64,000 nt of DNA, taken from the NCBI RefSeq assembly GCF_047730075.1, contig NZ_CP159831.1:2480001-2544000 (forward strand), given 5' to 3'. The position numbers were made by a program, and so were the translations under genes. Positions 1 through 8,067 of the stretch are shown one piece after another (within the stretch, counting starts at the first letter, position 1; every line of letters begins with the position of its first letter). This stretch comes from Njordibacter sp905182035 (lineage in GTDB: Bacteria; Pseudomonadota; Gammaproteobacteria; Pseudomonadales; Balneatricaceae). Under the pieces are notes generated by a model. It had not been told where the DNA came from, made no database searches, and saw only the letters and a list, made by a program, of their open reading frames with translations.

Positions 1-69
1 CAATGCGGGCATCGTCTCAGTATTGGTGCCTGTATATGTGTTGGTTTCTGTAAACGTGTTAGTGCTCAT
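1..69 (-). CDS. 5' end of a gene coupled to kbl, possibly L-threonine 3-dehydrogenase (partial)
   Basis: An ATG at 69 overlaps the kbl stop codon in an ATGA arrangement and opens a frame that runs off the left edge. The first 19 residues are a Thr/Asn-rich stretch (MSTNTFTETNTYTG...), and an in-frame second ATG at 12 begins MPAL. Threonine dehydrogenase (Tdh) usually follows kbl in gammaproteobacteria and its N-terminus is short and M-x-A-L-like, so the ATG at 12 may be the true Tdh start. Only 23 codons are visible; the identity is inferred from context alone. Confidence 0.45.
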   Translation of the reverse strand, partial: MSTNTFTETNTYTGTNTETMPAL

Positions 70-1265
70 TCGATCACCTCTAGTTCACGGCCTACTTGAG
101 TAAATGCTTGGATAGCTTCATCAATTTGCTGAAGGCTTAAAGCCGCCGACATTTGGACACGAATGCGCGCCTGATCTTGGGGCACCACAGGAAAACAGAA
201 ACTCACAACATAAATACCCAAGGCTTGCATGCGTTTGGCGAATTCAGCAGCCAGCACAGCGTCACTTAAAAGCACAGGAATAATGGCATGATCAGCCCCC
301 AGTAGTTTGAACCCTAAGCCTTGCATGCGCTCACGAAAGTGGCTGGCATTGAGCCACAATTGTTGCCGTAATAGAGGCTGCTGATGCACCAAATCCAGAG
401 CCTTTAGGGTGGCTGCACAAATGGCAGGAGCCAAGGCGTTAGAAAAGAGATAGGGCCGCGAACGCTGCCTTAGCCAAGCAACAACCGCTTTGCTAGCCAC
501 CACGTAACCACCTGAAGCCCCGCCCAAAGCTTTACCAAAAGTACCAGTCATCATATCCACACGGCCCATCACATTGCAGTGTTCATGGCTGCCTCGCCCT
601 TGTTCGCCAACAAAACCCACAGCATGGGAATCGTCCACCATAACCATAGCATCATATTGCTCAGCAAGGTCACACACAGCAGACAAGTTGGCGAGACTGC
701 CGTCCATGGAAAATACCCCATCAGTTACCACCAAACGTGTGCGAGCGTCTTTGGCTGCCTGTAATTGCTGCTCTAAGGCTTGCATGTCATTATTGGCATA
801 GCGCAAGCGTTGCGCCTTACATAACCGCACGCCATCGATAATGCTGGCATGGTTAAGGCTGTCACTAATAATGGCATCTTGAGCATCCAAAAGGGTTTCA
901 AATAAACCCGTGTTGGCATCAAAGCAAGAGGAGTAAAGAATGGCGTCTTCAAAACCCAAAAAGTCAGCAAGGCGTTGCTCCAACTGCTGGTGCAGGGTTT
1001 GCGTACCGCAGATAAAACGCACCGAAGCCATGCCAAAGCCATGACTATCTAAAGCCTGTTTGGTGGCCTCGATTAAGCTTGGGTGGTTGGCCAATCCCAA
1101 GTAATTATTAGCACACAAATTAATGGCACTCTCACCCTGAGCATCAGTAATTTTTGCGTCTTGTGGCGAAGTGAGAGCCCGCTCATGCTTAAACAAACCT
1201 TGTTTATGGAGGCTGTCTAGCTGTTGCTGCAAACGAGTATTTAAGTTTAATGGGTGGCTGGACAT
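66..1265 (-). CDS. kbl: Glycine C-acetyltransferase (2-amino-3-ketobutyrate CoA ligase)
   Basis: PLP-dependent alpha-oxoamine synthase that cleaves 2-amino-3-ketobutyrate with CoA to glycine and acetyl-CoA, the second step of threonine catabolism. The product is 399 aa, close to the 398 aa of E. coli Kbl. The N-terminal part has NNYLGLANHP, the middle has VDDSHAVGFVG, and the PLP lysine lies in TGTFGKALGGASGG. The ATG at 1265 has a GAGGAG ribosome binding site about 8 nt upstream. The stop overlaps the next gene (ATGA), indicating translational coupling. An XRE-cupin regulator gene lies 76 bp upstream in the same direction. Start and function are secure. Confidence 0.96.
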   Translation of the reverse strand: MSSHPLNLNTRLQQQLDSLHKQGLFKHERALTSPQDAKITDAQGESAINLCANNYLGLANHPSLIEATKQALDSHGFGMASVRFICGTQTLHQQLEQRLADFLGFEDAILYSSCFDANTGLFETLLDAQDAIISDSLNHASIIDGVRLCKAQRLRYANNDMQALEQQLQAAKDARTRLVVTDGVFSMDGSLANLSAVCDLAEQYDAMVMVDDSHAVGFVGEQGRGSHEHCNVMGRVDMMTGTFGKALGGASGGYVVASKAVVAWLRQRSRPYLFSNALAPAICAATLKALDLVHQQPLLRQQLWLNASHFRERMQGLGFKLLGADHAIIPVLLSDAVLAAEFAKRMQALGIYVVSFCFPVVPQDQARIRVQMSAALSLQQIDEAIQAFTQVGRELEVIE

Positions 1266-1341
1266 GAAGCGCTCCTCAGTGGTGATTTTTCAGCTTGGCT
1301 ATATGGGCATTAATAACTTTAGGCTTTAGTAACTGTGGGGT

Positions 1342-1968
1342 TTAATAACTGTGGGCTTTGTCGCTGCTCATTTGTCGATAGGCAATAATGCAATGGAACA
1401 CTGCCTCGGTCTGGCCTGGGTTAAAATAACTGTGCGCTTGATCAGCACAAAAACGCAGGCAGTCTAGAGGCTCAAGGGTATAATGGTCGCCGTCTACTTC
1501 GACAACTATTTGCCCCTCAATGAGGCAGACTAACTCTACTACTCCCTCGGCATGGGCCTCAGATTGATAGTGATTACCCGCTTCTATGCGCGCTATCTGC
1601 ACATCAAAGGTGCACTGTTCTTGCATGTTAGTCATGGCATGAGCTAAAAACTGACCATCAGGACTGCTCATATCGGCTTGTTGCGTAAAACGGCTCACCT
1701 GAGGCGGCATGTCTTGACCCAGCAAGCTAGAAAAAGGCACACCTAAACCATTGGCAATTTTCCAAATCACCGACAAGGTGGGGTTACCTTCACCGCGCTC
1801 AATCTTGCCTAATGTGAGTTTATTCACACCGACCTTCACCGCCAAGGCATCAAGGGATTGACCCTGCTGCTGGCGCACCTTACGCAAACGCAAACCCATG
1901 CGCTGGCCGGCTAACTTAAAGCCTACATCTGGATTAGTCTTTAACACATTAATTGCCCTTTGGATCAT
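1342..1968 (-). CDS. XRE-family transcriptional regulator with C-terminal cupin domain
   Basis: 208 aa. An XRE-type helix-turn-helix occupies roughly residues 25-85 (LRLRKVRQQQGQSLDAL then VNKLTLGKIERGEGNPT), and a cupin_2 sensor domain occupies about 120-200. Proteins of this architecture (SutR/PuuR-like) regulate amino-acid or polyamine metabolism by binding a small ligand in the cupin. Its gene directly precedes kbl in the same orientation, so control of threonine/glycine catabolism is a reasonable inference. The ATG at 1968 lacks a clear Shine-Dalgarno; an internal ATG (residue 24) is an alternative. The upstream region is very AT-rich with a short palindrome that may be an autoregulatory operator. 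Confidence 0.85.
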   Translation of the reverse strand: MIQRAINVLKTNPDVGFKLAGQRMGLRLRKVRQQQGQSLDALAVKVGVNKLTLGKIERGEGNPTLSVIWKIANGLGVPFSSLLGQDMPPQVSRFTQQADMSSPDGQFLAHAMTNMQEQCTFDVQIARIEAGNHYQSEAHAEGVVELVCLIEGQIVVEVDGDHYTLEPLDCLRFCADQAHSYFNPGQTEAVFHCIIAYRQMSSDKAHSY

Positions 1969-1978
1969 TAACTACATC

Positions 1979-1988
1979 ACTATATAGT
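1979..1988. promoter_or_regulatory. Short palindrome in the promoter region of the XRE-cupin gene
   Basis: ACTATATAGT is a perfect 10-bp palindrome 10 bp upstream of the regulator start codon, inside an AT-rich tract with several TATA-like hexamers. It could be an autoregulatory operator or simply part of the -10 region. The call rests on position and symmetry only. Confidence 0.3.
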
Positions 1989-2331
1989 ATAGTATATATA
2001 TCTTAATGCATATTATAATATATTATTTTATTGATTTGGGTTATCTTAAATGCCTAAAAAGTAGGCACTAATGACCAAAATCCAAAGAACTGGGACCGAG
2101 AAAGGTTTTCAGGAACAGTTAAGAGACAACTGAGAGGCGGATAAGAAGCCGCTAAAAGGAACTGATCGATTTTTGGCGCTTAGGCAGACGCCAGTGATTA
2201 GCTGTTGATGACTTGATCATGGCTATGGGTCAAGACAGTAAAAATATTCAGCGGCCTAATTATGGATCAATAGCAGAATAGTCTAGCTAAAAACTATTCC
2301 ACCTCACCAACATCTGTGATAAAAAACGTAG
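1989..2331. other. Intergenic region without recognisable gene
   Basis: This 343-bp gap lies between the XRE regulator start and the SDR stop, both on the minus strand. The part nearest the regulator is AT-rich and probably holds its promoter. No ORF with a ribosome binding site, RNA gene or strong terminator is visible in the rest. Confidence 0.5.
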
Positions 2332-3099
2332 TTAGTCAGCAGTCCAACCACCATCAACTAAATGTCCAATGCCCGTAACCATGGCTGATGCCTCACTGGC
2401 TAAATAAACCACTGCGCCCATGAGGTCTTCCACCTCGCCCACACGGCCTAACTTAATTTTATCTTCAATCCACGCCAGCTTTTCAGGGTCAGAAAAGGTC
2501 GGAGCGGTGAGCGCGGTACGAACAAAGGTGGGGCATAATGTATTTACCCGAATACCATGGGGGCCAAATTCAATGGCCATGGCCTTAGTGAAGCCTTCCA
2601 CTGCATGTTTGGTAGCGCAGTAAACGGCTCGTTCTATACCTCCTACCACAGCCATTTGAGAGGACACATTGATTAACGATCCTGGTTTTCCAGCAGCAAT
2701 AAGCCCTTTTGCTACGGCCTGAGTCAGAAAATAAGCCCCTTTTAGGTTAAGGTTTATGACTGCGTCAAAGTCAGCTGTCTGAGTGTCTACAGCAGGACCA
2801 TGAATGGCAAGCCCTGCACTATTAATCAACACATCAAAGGGCCCATGTTGCTCAACCTGGCTTATGGTTTGCTCCACATTGGCAATGTCCATAATCAAGT
2901 AATCCGCTGCATGACCCTCAGCCATAAGCGCAGCTACCAAAGATTTTAATTGATCCTCACGCCGAGCCGCCACCGTAACTTTAGCCCCAGCCTGTGCTAC
3001 CGCAGCAGCTAAGGCCAAGCCTATACCAGATGAAGCCCCAGTAATGAGCGCATGTTTACCCTTTAGGTCAAAGGAAGGGGTGTGGGGGAGCTGGATCAT
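2332..3099 (-). CDS. Short-chain dehydrogenase/reductase
   Basis: 255-aa NAD(P)-dependent SDR of the classical type. Visible motifs are the Rossmann glycine motif TGASSGIG (about residues 20-27), NSAG near residue 90, the catalytic YxxxK in AVYCATKHA, and the C-terminal GIGHLVDGGW typical of the FabG/gluconate 5-dehydrogenase group. The substrate cannot be assigned. It stands alone between the tuf terminator and the XRE gene, about 190 bp from tuf, so it is probably its own transcription unit. Confidence 0.85.
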   Translation of the reverse strand: MIQLPHTPSFDLKGKHALITGASSGIGLALAAAVAQAGAKVTVAARREDQLKSLVAALMAEGHAADYLIMDIANVEQTISQVEQHGPFDVLINSAGLAIHGPAVDTQTADFDAVINLNLKGAYFLTQAVAKGLIAAGKPGSLINVSSQMAVVGGIERAVYCATKHAVEGFTKAMAIEFGPHGIRVNTLCPTFVRTALTAPTFSDPEKLAWIEDKIKLGRVGEVEDLMGAVVYLASEASAMVTGIGHLVDGGWTAD

Positions 3100-3230
3100 G
3101 TTTAGTAGCCTGAAAGTGCGAATAAGCCAATTATTTTAACACGGCTATTGAGGGTATCCTAACCAAAGTTAATTACCTCTCCAAAACGATGATAGCGCCT
3201 ACTAACTGTTTAACGCAGTTCAACAGGCAC

Positions 3231-3269
3231 AAAAAAGGCTTCCCAAGCCGAAGTCTGGGAAGCCTTTTT
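3231..3269 (-). terminator. Rho-independent terminator of the str operon
   Basis: A hairpin with arms AAAGGCTTCCCA and TGGGAAGCCTTT is flanked by A-runs and T-runs. It lies 20 bp downstream of the tuf stop codon and ends transcription of rpsL-rpsG-fusA-tuf. Its symmetry makes it bidirectional. Confidence 0.9.
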
Positions 3270-3289
3270 AACTGCTTAATGTCTAACGA

Positions 3290-4513
3290 TTAAGCTAGGA
3301 TTTTAGCTACAACTCCAGCGCCAACTGTACGTCCACCTTCGCGAATGGCGAAGCGTAAACCTTCATCCATAGCGATTGGGTTGATCAGCTCAACAACCAT
3401 CTGAATGTTGTCACCAGGCATAACCATTTCTACGCCTGCTGGCAATTCACATGCACCTGTGATGTCCGTTGTACGGAAGTAGAACTGTGGACGATATCCC
3501 TTAAAGAAAGGAGTGTGACGTCCACCTTCATCTTTGCCTAGCACATATACTTCAGCTTCGAACTTAGTGTGAGGAGTAATTGAACCAGGCTTAGCCAATA
3601 CTTGACCACGCTCTACTTCTTCACGCTTAGTACCACGTAGTAGTACACCAACGTTTTCACCTGCACGACCTTCGTCTAGCAACTTACGGAACATCTCAAC
3701 ACCAGTACAAGTAGACTTGGTAGTGTCTTTGATACCGATCATTTCTATGTCGTCACCAACGTTAACAATGCCACGTTCAATACGGCCTGTTACTACGGTA
3801 CCACGGCCTTGGATTGAGAATACGTCTTCGATAGGCATCAAGAAATCACCATCGATCGCACGCTCTGGCTGTGGGATGTAGCTGTCTAGCGCGTCAACCA
3901 ACTTACGTACTGCAGTAGTTCCCATTTCGTTAGTGTCTTCACCGTTCAACGCCATCAAGGCAGATCCTGGGATGATTGGCGTGTCGTCGCCTGGGAATTC
4001 GTACTCGTCTAGCAACTCACGAAGCTCCATTTCAACAAGCTCTAGCATCTCTGCGTATTCTTCTGAGTCTGCGCCGCCGCAATCTTCAGCCAACAAGTCT
4101 GACTTGTTTAGGAATACCACGATGTAAGGTACACCTACCTGACGTGACAAAAGGATGTGCTCACGGGTCTGAGGCATTGGGCCATCAGTTGCGCCACATA
4201 CCAAAATAGCACCGTCCATTTGTGCAGCACCAGTGATCATGTTCTTCACATAATCGGCGTGTCCTGGACAGTCAACGTGGGCGTAATGACGATTCTCAGA
4301 ATCATACTCAACGTGTGAAGTGGCAATGGTGATACCACGCTCGCGCTCTTCAGGTGCGTTGTCGATTTGAGAGAAGTCTTTTAGTTCTCCACCAAAAGCT
4401 TCTGCACAAACACGAGTCAATGCAGCTGTTAATGTAGTTTTACCGTGGTCAACGTGACCAATGGTGCCGACGTTTACGTGCGGCTTATTTCTTTCAAACT
4501 TTTCCTTAGCCAT
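3290..4513 (-). CDS. tuf: Elongation factor Tu, copy 1 (str operon)
   Basis: GTPase that delivers aminoacyl-tRNA to the ribosomal A site. 407 aa. G1 motif GHVDHGKT, G3 DCPGHA, G4 NKSD, then beta-barrel domains 2 and 3 ending in REGGRTVGAGVVAKILA. It is about 10-13 residues longer than E. coli or Pseudomonas EF-Tu because of an acidic insert (AEDCGGADSEEYAEM) directly after NKSD. Last gene of the str operon, 20 bp after fusA, followed by a strong terminator. The protein is identical to the copy at 24186-25409 and the genes differ at only about five synonymous positions, a sign of gene conversion. Confidence 0.98.
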   Translation of the reverse strand: MAKEKFERNKPHVNVGTIGHVDHGKTTLTAALTRVCAEAFGGELKDFSQIDNAPEERERGITIATSHVEYDSENRHYAHVDCPGHADYVKNMITGAAQMDGAILVCGATDGPMPQTREHILLSRQVGVPYIVVFLNKSDLLAEDCGGADSEEYAEMLELVEMELRELLDEYEFPGDDTPIIPGSALMALNGEDTNEMGTTAVRKLVDALDSYIPQPERAIDGDFLMPIEDVFSIQGRGTVVTGRIERGIVNVGDDIEMIGIKDTTKSTCTGVEMFRKLLDEGRAGENVGVLLRGTKREEVERGQVLAKPGSITPHTKFEAEVYVLGKDEGGRHTPFFKGYRPQFYFRTTDITGACELPAGVEMVMPGDNIQMVVELINPIAMDEGLRFAIREGGRTVGAGVVAKILA

Positions 4514-4533
4514 GAGTAGAATCCTCTAAAAAG

Positions 4534-6627
4534 TTAGGCTTGATTAGTTACCGCTTCAGCAATATTCTGAGGCGCTTCTGAATAGCATTCAAATTCCATA
4601 GAGTAGCTGGCGCGACCCTGAGTTGCGGAACGCAAATCAGTAGCATAACCAAACATTTCACCCAATGGCACTTGTGCATTGATGATTTTACCAGCAGAGC
4701 TGTCATCCATACCCTGAACTATCCCACGGCGACGATTCAGGTCTCCCATCACGTCTCCCATGTTCTCTTCTGGGGTTACCACTTCAACCTTCATCATCGG
4801 CTCTAGCAAACACGGGTCTGCTAATTGAGCAAACTTCTTCAAACATTGAGAAGCTGCGATTTTAAAGGCCATTTCGTTGGAGTCCACGTCGTGAAAGGAA
4901 CCATCATACAAACGGGCTTTGAGACCCAACAAAGGATAGCCAGCAATAACGCCGTTTTTCATCTGCTCTTCAATTCCTTTTTGTATGGCTGGAAAGTATT
5001 CACGTGGAATAGTACCACCCACGATTTCGTTAATAAATTCTAAACCTTCTTCATCAGAAGGGCTGAACTCAATAACCACGTGACCATACTGACCGCGACC
5101 ACCAGACTGACGCACAAACTTGTGGTTGGCATCAACGGTAGCACGAATCTTTTCACGGTAGGCCACACGTGGCTTACCAATGTTGGCTTCAACACTAAAT
5201 TCTCGGCGCATACGATCAACGATGATATCGAGGTGTAATTCACCCATACCGGCGATGATGGTTTGGCCTGTTTCTTCATCGGTTCTAACGCGAAAAGACG
5301 GATCTTCCTGAGCTAGCTTGCCGAGTGCAACACCCATTTTCTCTTGATCGGCTACAGAGCGTGGCTCTACAGCTACCGAGATAACAGGTTCGGGAAATTC
5401 CATGCGCTCAAGGACAATTTTATTGTCCACTGAACATAGGGTGTCACCCGTGGTAACGTCTTTAAGACCGATGGCAGCAGCAATGTCACCCGCACAGACT
5501 TCTTTAATCTCTTCACGGTCGTTGGCGTGCATTTGTACCATACGACCCACACGCTCACGTTTTTCTTTAACAGAGTTAAACACATGATCGCCAGATTTCA
5601 ATACGCCTGAGTACACTCGCATAAAGGTTAAGGTACCCACAAACGGATCCGTAGCAATCTTAAATGCTAGGGCAGCAAACGGCGCACTGTCACTGGCTGC
5701 GCGAGTTGCCAATGTGCCTTTACCGTCGTCTAACGTGCCTTCAATAGCTTTTACTTCGATTGGCGAAGGCATGTACTCAATCACTGAATCCAATACCGCT
5801 TGCACACCCTTGTTCTTAAATGCAGAACCTGCGTGTACCAATACAATCTCGTTGGCTAGTGTACGCTTACGCAAACCAACTTTGACTTCTTCAACAGAAA
5901 GACCACCTTCTTCAAGGTACTTTTCCATCAGGTCATCATCAGCCTCGGCCGCAGTTTCAACTAGTTGTTCGTGGAATTCGTTGGCCTGGTCTTGCATGTC
6001 AGCAGGAATATCTTCCAGCTCATAGGTCATACCTTGGTCTTCTTCGTTCCACATGATGGCTTTCATAAGCACAAGGTCGATAACGCCCTTAAATTCATCT
6101 TCTGCGCCAATGGCTAAGTGAATCGGCACAGCATTGGCACCAAGACGTTCCTTAAGTTGCTCAACCACCATAAGGAAGTCGGCACCTGCACGGTCCATTT
6201 TGTTGACAAATACCATGCGCGGTACGCCGTACTTGTTGGCTTGACGCCATACGGTTTCTGTCTGCGGTTGTACCCCAGAAGTCCCGCATAATACCACCAC
6301 CGCACCATCCAATACACGCAAGGAACGCTCAACTTCAATAGTGAAGTCCACGTGCCCTGGAGTATCGATGATATTAATTCGATGGTCTTCAAACTGTTGG
6401 CTCATGCCTTTCCAAAAACAGGTAGTCGCCGCCGAAGTGATGGTGATACCGCGCTCTTGTTCCTGCTCCATCCAATCCATTGTGGCTGCACCATCGTGCA
6501 CCTCACCGATTTTATGGGACCGGCCGGTGTAAAACAACACGCGCTCTGTAGTAGTGGTTTTACCCGCATCTACGTGAGCCACGATACCGATATTACGGTA
6601 GCGATCTATTGGAGTTTTCCGAGCCAT
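4534..6627 (-). CDS. fusA: Elongation factor G (str-operon copy)
   Basis: Translocase GTPase that moves tRNAs and mRNA through the ribosome and, with RRF, recycles it. 697 aa. It has AHVDAGKTTTTERVLFYTG, switch II DTPGHVDF, NKMDRAGADF, then domains II-V with SGGRGQYGHV in domain IV and RRGIVQGM in domain V. It is encoded between rpsG and tuf in the canonical str order. A second, divergent EF-G gene lies at 8068-10155 on the opposite strand, so this genome carries at least two EF-G paralogues. Confidence 0.97.
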   Translation of the reverse strand: MARKTPIDRYRNIGIVAHVDAGKTTTTERVLFYTGRSHKIGEVHDGAATMDWMEQEQERGITITSAATTCFWKGMSQQFEDHRINIIDTPGHVDFTIEVERSLRVLDGAVVVLCGTSGVQPQTETVWRQANKYGVPRMVFVNKMDRAGADFLMVVEQLKERLGANAVPIHLAIGAEDEFKGVIDLVLMKAIMWNEEDQGMTYELEDIPADMQDQANEFHEQLVETAAEADDDLMEKYLEEGGLSVEEVKVGLRKRTLANEIVLVHAGSAFKNKGVQAVLDSVIEYMPSPIEVKAIEGTLDDGKGTLATRAASDSAPFAALAFKIATDPFVGTLTFMRVYSGVLKSGDHVFNSVKEKRERVGRMVQMHANDREEIKEVCAGDIAAAIGLKDVTTGDTLCSVDNKIVLERMEFPEPVISVAVEPRSVADQEKMGVALGKLAQEDPSFRVRTDEETGQTIIAGMGELHLDIIVDRMRREFSVEANIGKPRVAYREKIRATVDANHKFVRQSGGRGQYGHVVIEFSPSDEEGLEFINEIVGGTIPREYFPAIQKGIEEQMKNGVIAGYPLLGLKARLYDGSFHDVDSNEMAFKIAASQCLKKFAQLADPCLLEPMMKVEVVTPEENMGDVMGDLNRRRGIVQGMDDSSAGKIINAQVPLGEMFGYATDLRSATQGRASYSMEFECYSEAPQNIAEAVTNQA

Positions 6628-6656
6628 TACAGTTCTCTCTATTCTCTCAGGTCTGC

Positions 6657-7127
6657 TTAGAAGCGGAAGTGAGAGAAGGCCTTGTTAGCTTCAGCCATAC
6701 GGTGAACGTCTTCACGCTTCTTAACCGCAGCACCTTTGCCTTCAGCAGCATCTAGAATCTCACCAGCAAGACGTAAAGCCATAGACTTTTCGCCACGCTT
6801 GCGTGAGTAGTCTACCAACCAGCGCATAGCTAGGGCAGAACGACGTGCAGGACGTACTTCAACTGGAACTTGGTAAGTCGCACCACCAACACGGCGAGAT
6901 TTAACTTCGACCATAGGTTGGATAGCTTCTAAAGCCGCTTCAAATACTTCTAGTGGATCACCGCCTTTACGCTCAACGATTTTTTCTAGAGCACCGTAAA
7001 CGATACGCTCTGCGACAGATTTCTTACCAGAGATCATGACATGGTTCATGAACTTGGCTAGGGTGACGTTGCCAAACTTAGGATCTGGCAGGATGTCACG
7101 TTTGGCGACAACTCTTCTTCTTGGCAT
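6657..7127 (-). CDS. rpsG: 30S ribosomal protein S7
   Basis: 156-aa primary 16S rRNA binding protein that organises the head of the 30S subunit and in E. coli is the translational repressor of the str operon. The start is set at ATG 7127 because homologues begin MPRRR and a GAGG lies just upstream; an in-frame TTG at 7139 would add four spurious residues. Conserved features include KRDILPDPKFGNVTLAKF and the C-terminal HRMAEANKAFSHFRF. It lies 29 bp before fusA. Confidence 0.96.
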   Translation of the reverse strand: MPRRRVVAKRDILPDPKFGNVTLAKFMNHVMISGKKSVAERIVYGALEKIVERKGGDPLEVFEAALEAIQPMVEVKSRRVGGATYQVPVEVRPARRSALAMRWLVDYSRKRGEKSMALRLAGEILDAAEGKGAAVKKREDVHRMAEANKAFSHFRF

Positions 7128-7200
7128 GATGGGCCTCAAATATACTTCAGGTTATGTTCAGGAATTAACACTCATAATTAAGTGCTTACCTGGCCTTACT

Positions 7201-7219
7201 CTTATCGGTTCTCGATAAG
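7201..7219 (-). repeat. Hairpin in the rpsL-rpsG intercistronic region
   Basis: CTTATCG and CGATAAG form a perfect 7-bp stem with a 5-nt loop in the 208-bp gap between rpsL and rpsG. In E. coli this gap folds into the S7 target for feedback repression. A similar role is possible here but sequence similarity was not tested. Confidence 0.4.
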
Positions 7220-7335
7220 TCTCATGTCCAGCTGCTAAAAAGCAATCTGGCTAACAGCAACCACTTACGTTTTTGCTGCCCGTCCTAGATGATGGCGGTT
7301 GTTAGAAACAACACTATCAACTAAGGAAAGTTTCA

Positions 7336-7710
7336 TTAAGACTTAGGACGCTTAGTACCGTACTTAGAACGACTCTGTTTACGATCGCTCACGCCGGATG
7401 TATCCAAAGAACCACGCACTGTATGGTAACGAACACCTGGCAAGTCTTTTACACGACCGCCACGGATCAATACAACGCTATGCTCTTGTAGGTTATGACC
7501 TTCACCGCCAATATAGGAAGTAACTTCAAAACCGTTTGTCAAACGCACACGACATACTTTACGTAGAGCAGAGTTAGGCTTCTTAGGGGTGGTTGTATAA
7601 ACCCTAGTGCAAACGCCACGACGTTGAGGACAGGCCTGCAGTGCAGGTACATCACTCTTAACGACTTTACGCTTACGAGGCTTACGAACCAACTGGTTAA
7701 CTGTTGCCAT
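7336..7710 (-). CDS. rpsL: 30S ribosomal protein S12
   Basis: 124-aa decoding-centre protein. The streptomycin-relevant segments are wild type: TTTPKKPNSALRK and GGRVKDLPGVRYH. It is the first gene of the str operon and has its own promoter about 115 bp upstream. It is divergently oriented to the second EF-G gene. Confidence 0.98.
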   Translation of the reverse strand: MATVNQLVRKPRKRKVVKSDVPALQACPQRRGVCTRVYTTTPKKPNSALRKVCRVRLTNGFEVTSYIGGEGHNLQEHSVVLIRGGRVKDLPGVRYHTVRGSLDTSGVSDRKQSRSKYGTKRPKS

Positions 7711-7822
7711 TATGCAAACTCCACATTCTTCATCGGCACAACACTAACAACCTATTTGCTAGTACCGCCGAAATACCCAAAAATACACAGGACTATATTT
7801 GCCTGCCAATTTCGGGCGGTGA

Positions 7823-7852
7823 ATTATATTCGCTTTGGTAGAGGAGCGTCAA
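7823..7852 (-). promoter_or_regulatory. Sigma-70 promoter of the str operon
   Basis: On the minus strand TTGACG (7852-7847) and TATAAT (7828-7823) are separated by 18 bp. It lies about 115 bp upstream of the rpsL start, giving a leader of about 105 nt. This is the best promoter in the rpsL/fusA2 divergent region. Confidence 0.75.
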
Positions 7853-8022
7853 GCAACGCAAGGTGTATTTTTAGCCTGCCTAACCAAATAAAACGACTAA
7901 TTTAATCCCATCTATCTCAAGCAACAGCACAAAATCCATCAAAAAGCATAAAACAACGTTAATTAACTCAACATAGCCTAGCTTTTCGCTGCTTTTCATT
8001 CGATATAAGTACGCCATTCCTG

Positions 8023-8028
8023 TACAAT
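8023..8028 (+). promoter_or_regulatory. Candidate -10 box for the second EF-G gene
   Basis: TACAAT lies 40 bp upstream of the ATG at 8068 on the plus strand. The matching -35 region is weak (TTCGAT at 18 bp spacing). The divergent gap of 357 bp otherwise contains the rpsL promoter and leader and no further gene. Confidence 0.35.
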
Positions 8029-8067
8029 ACCGCGACTTTTTAAGACTGTAACTAATTTGGAGCCCTC

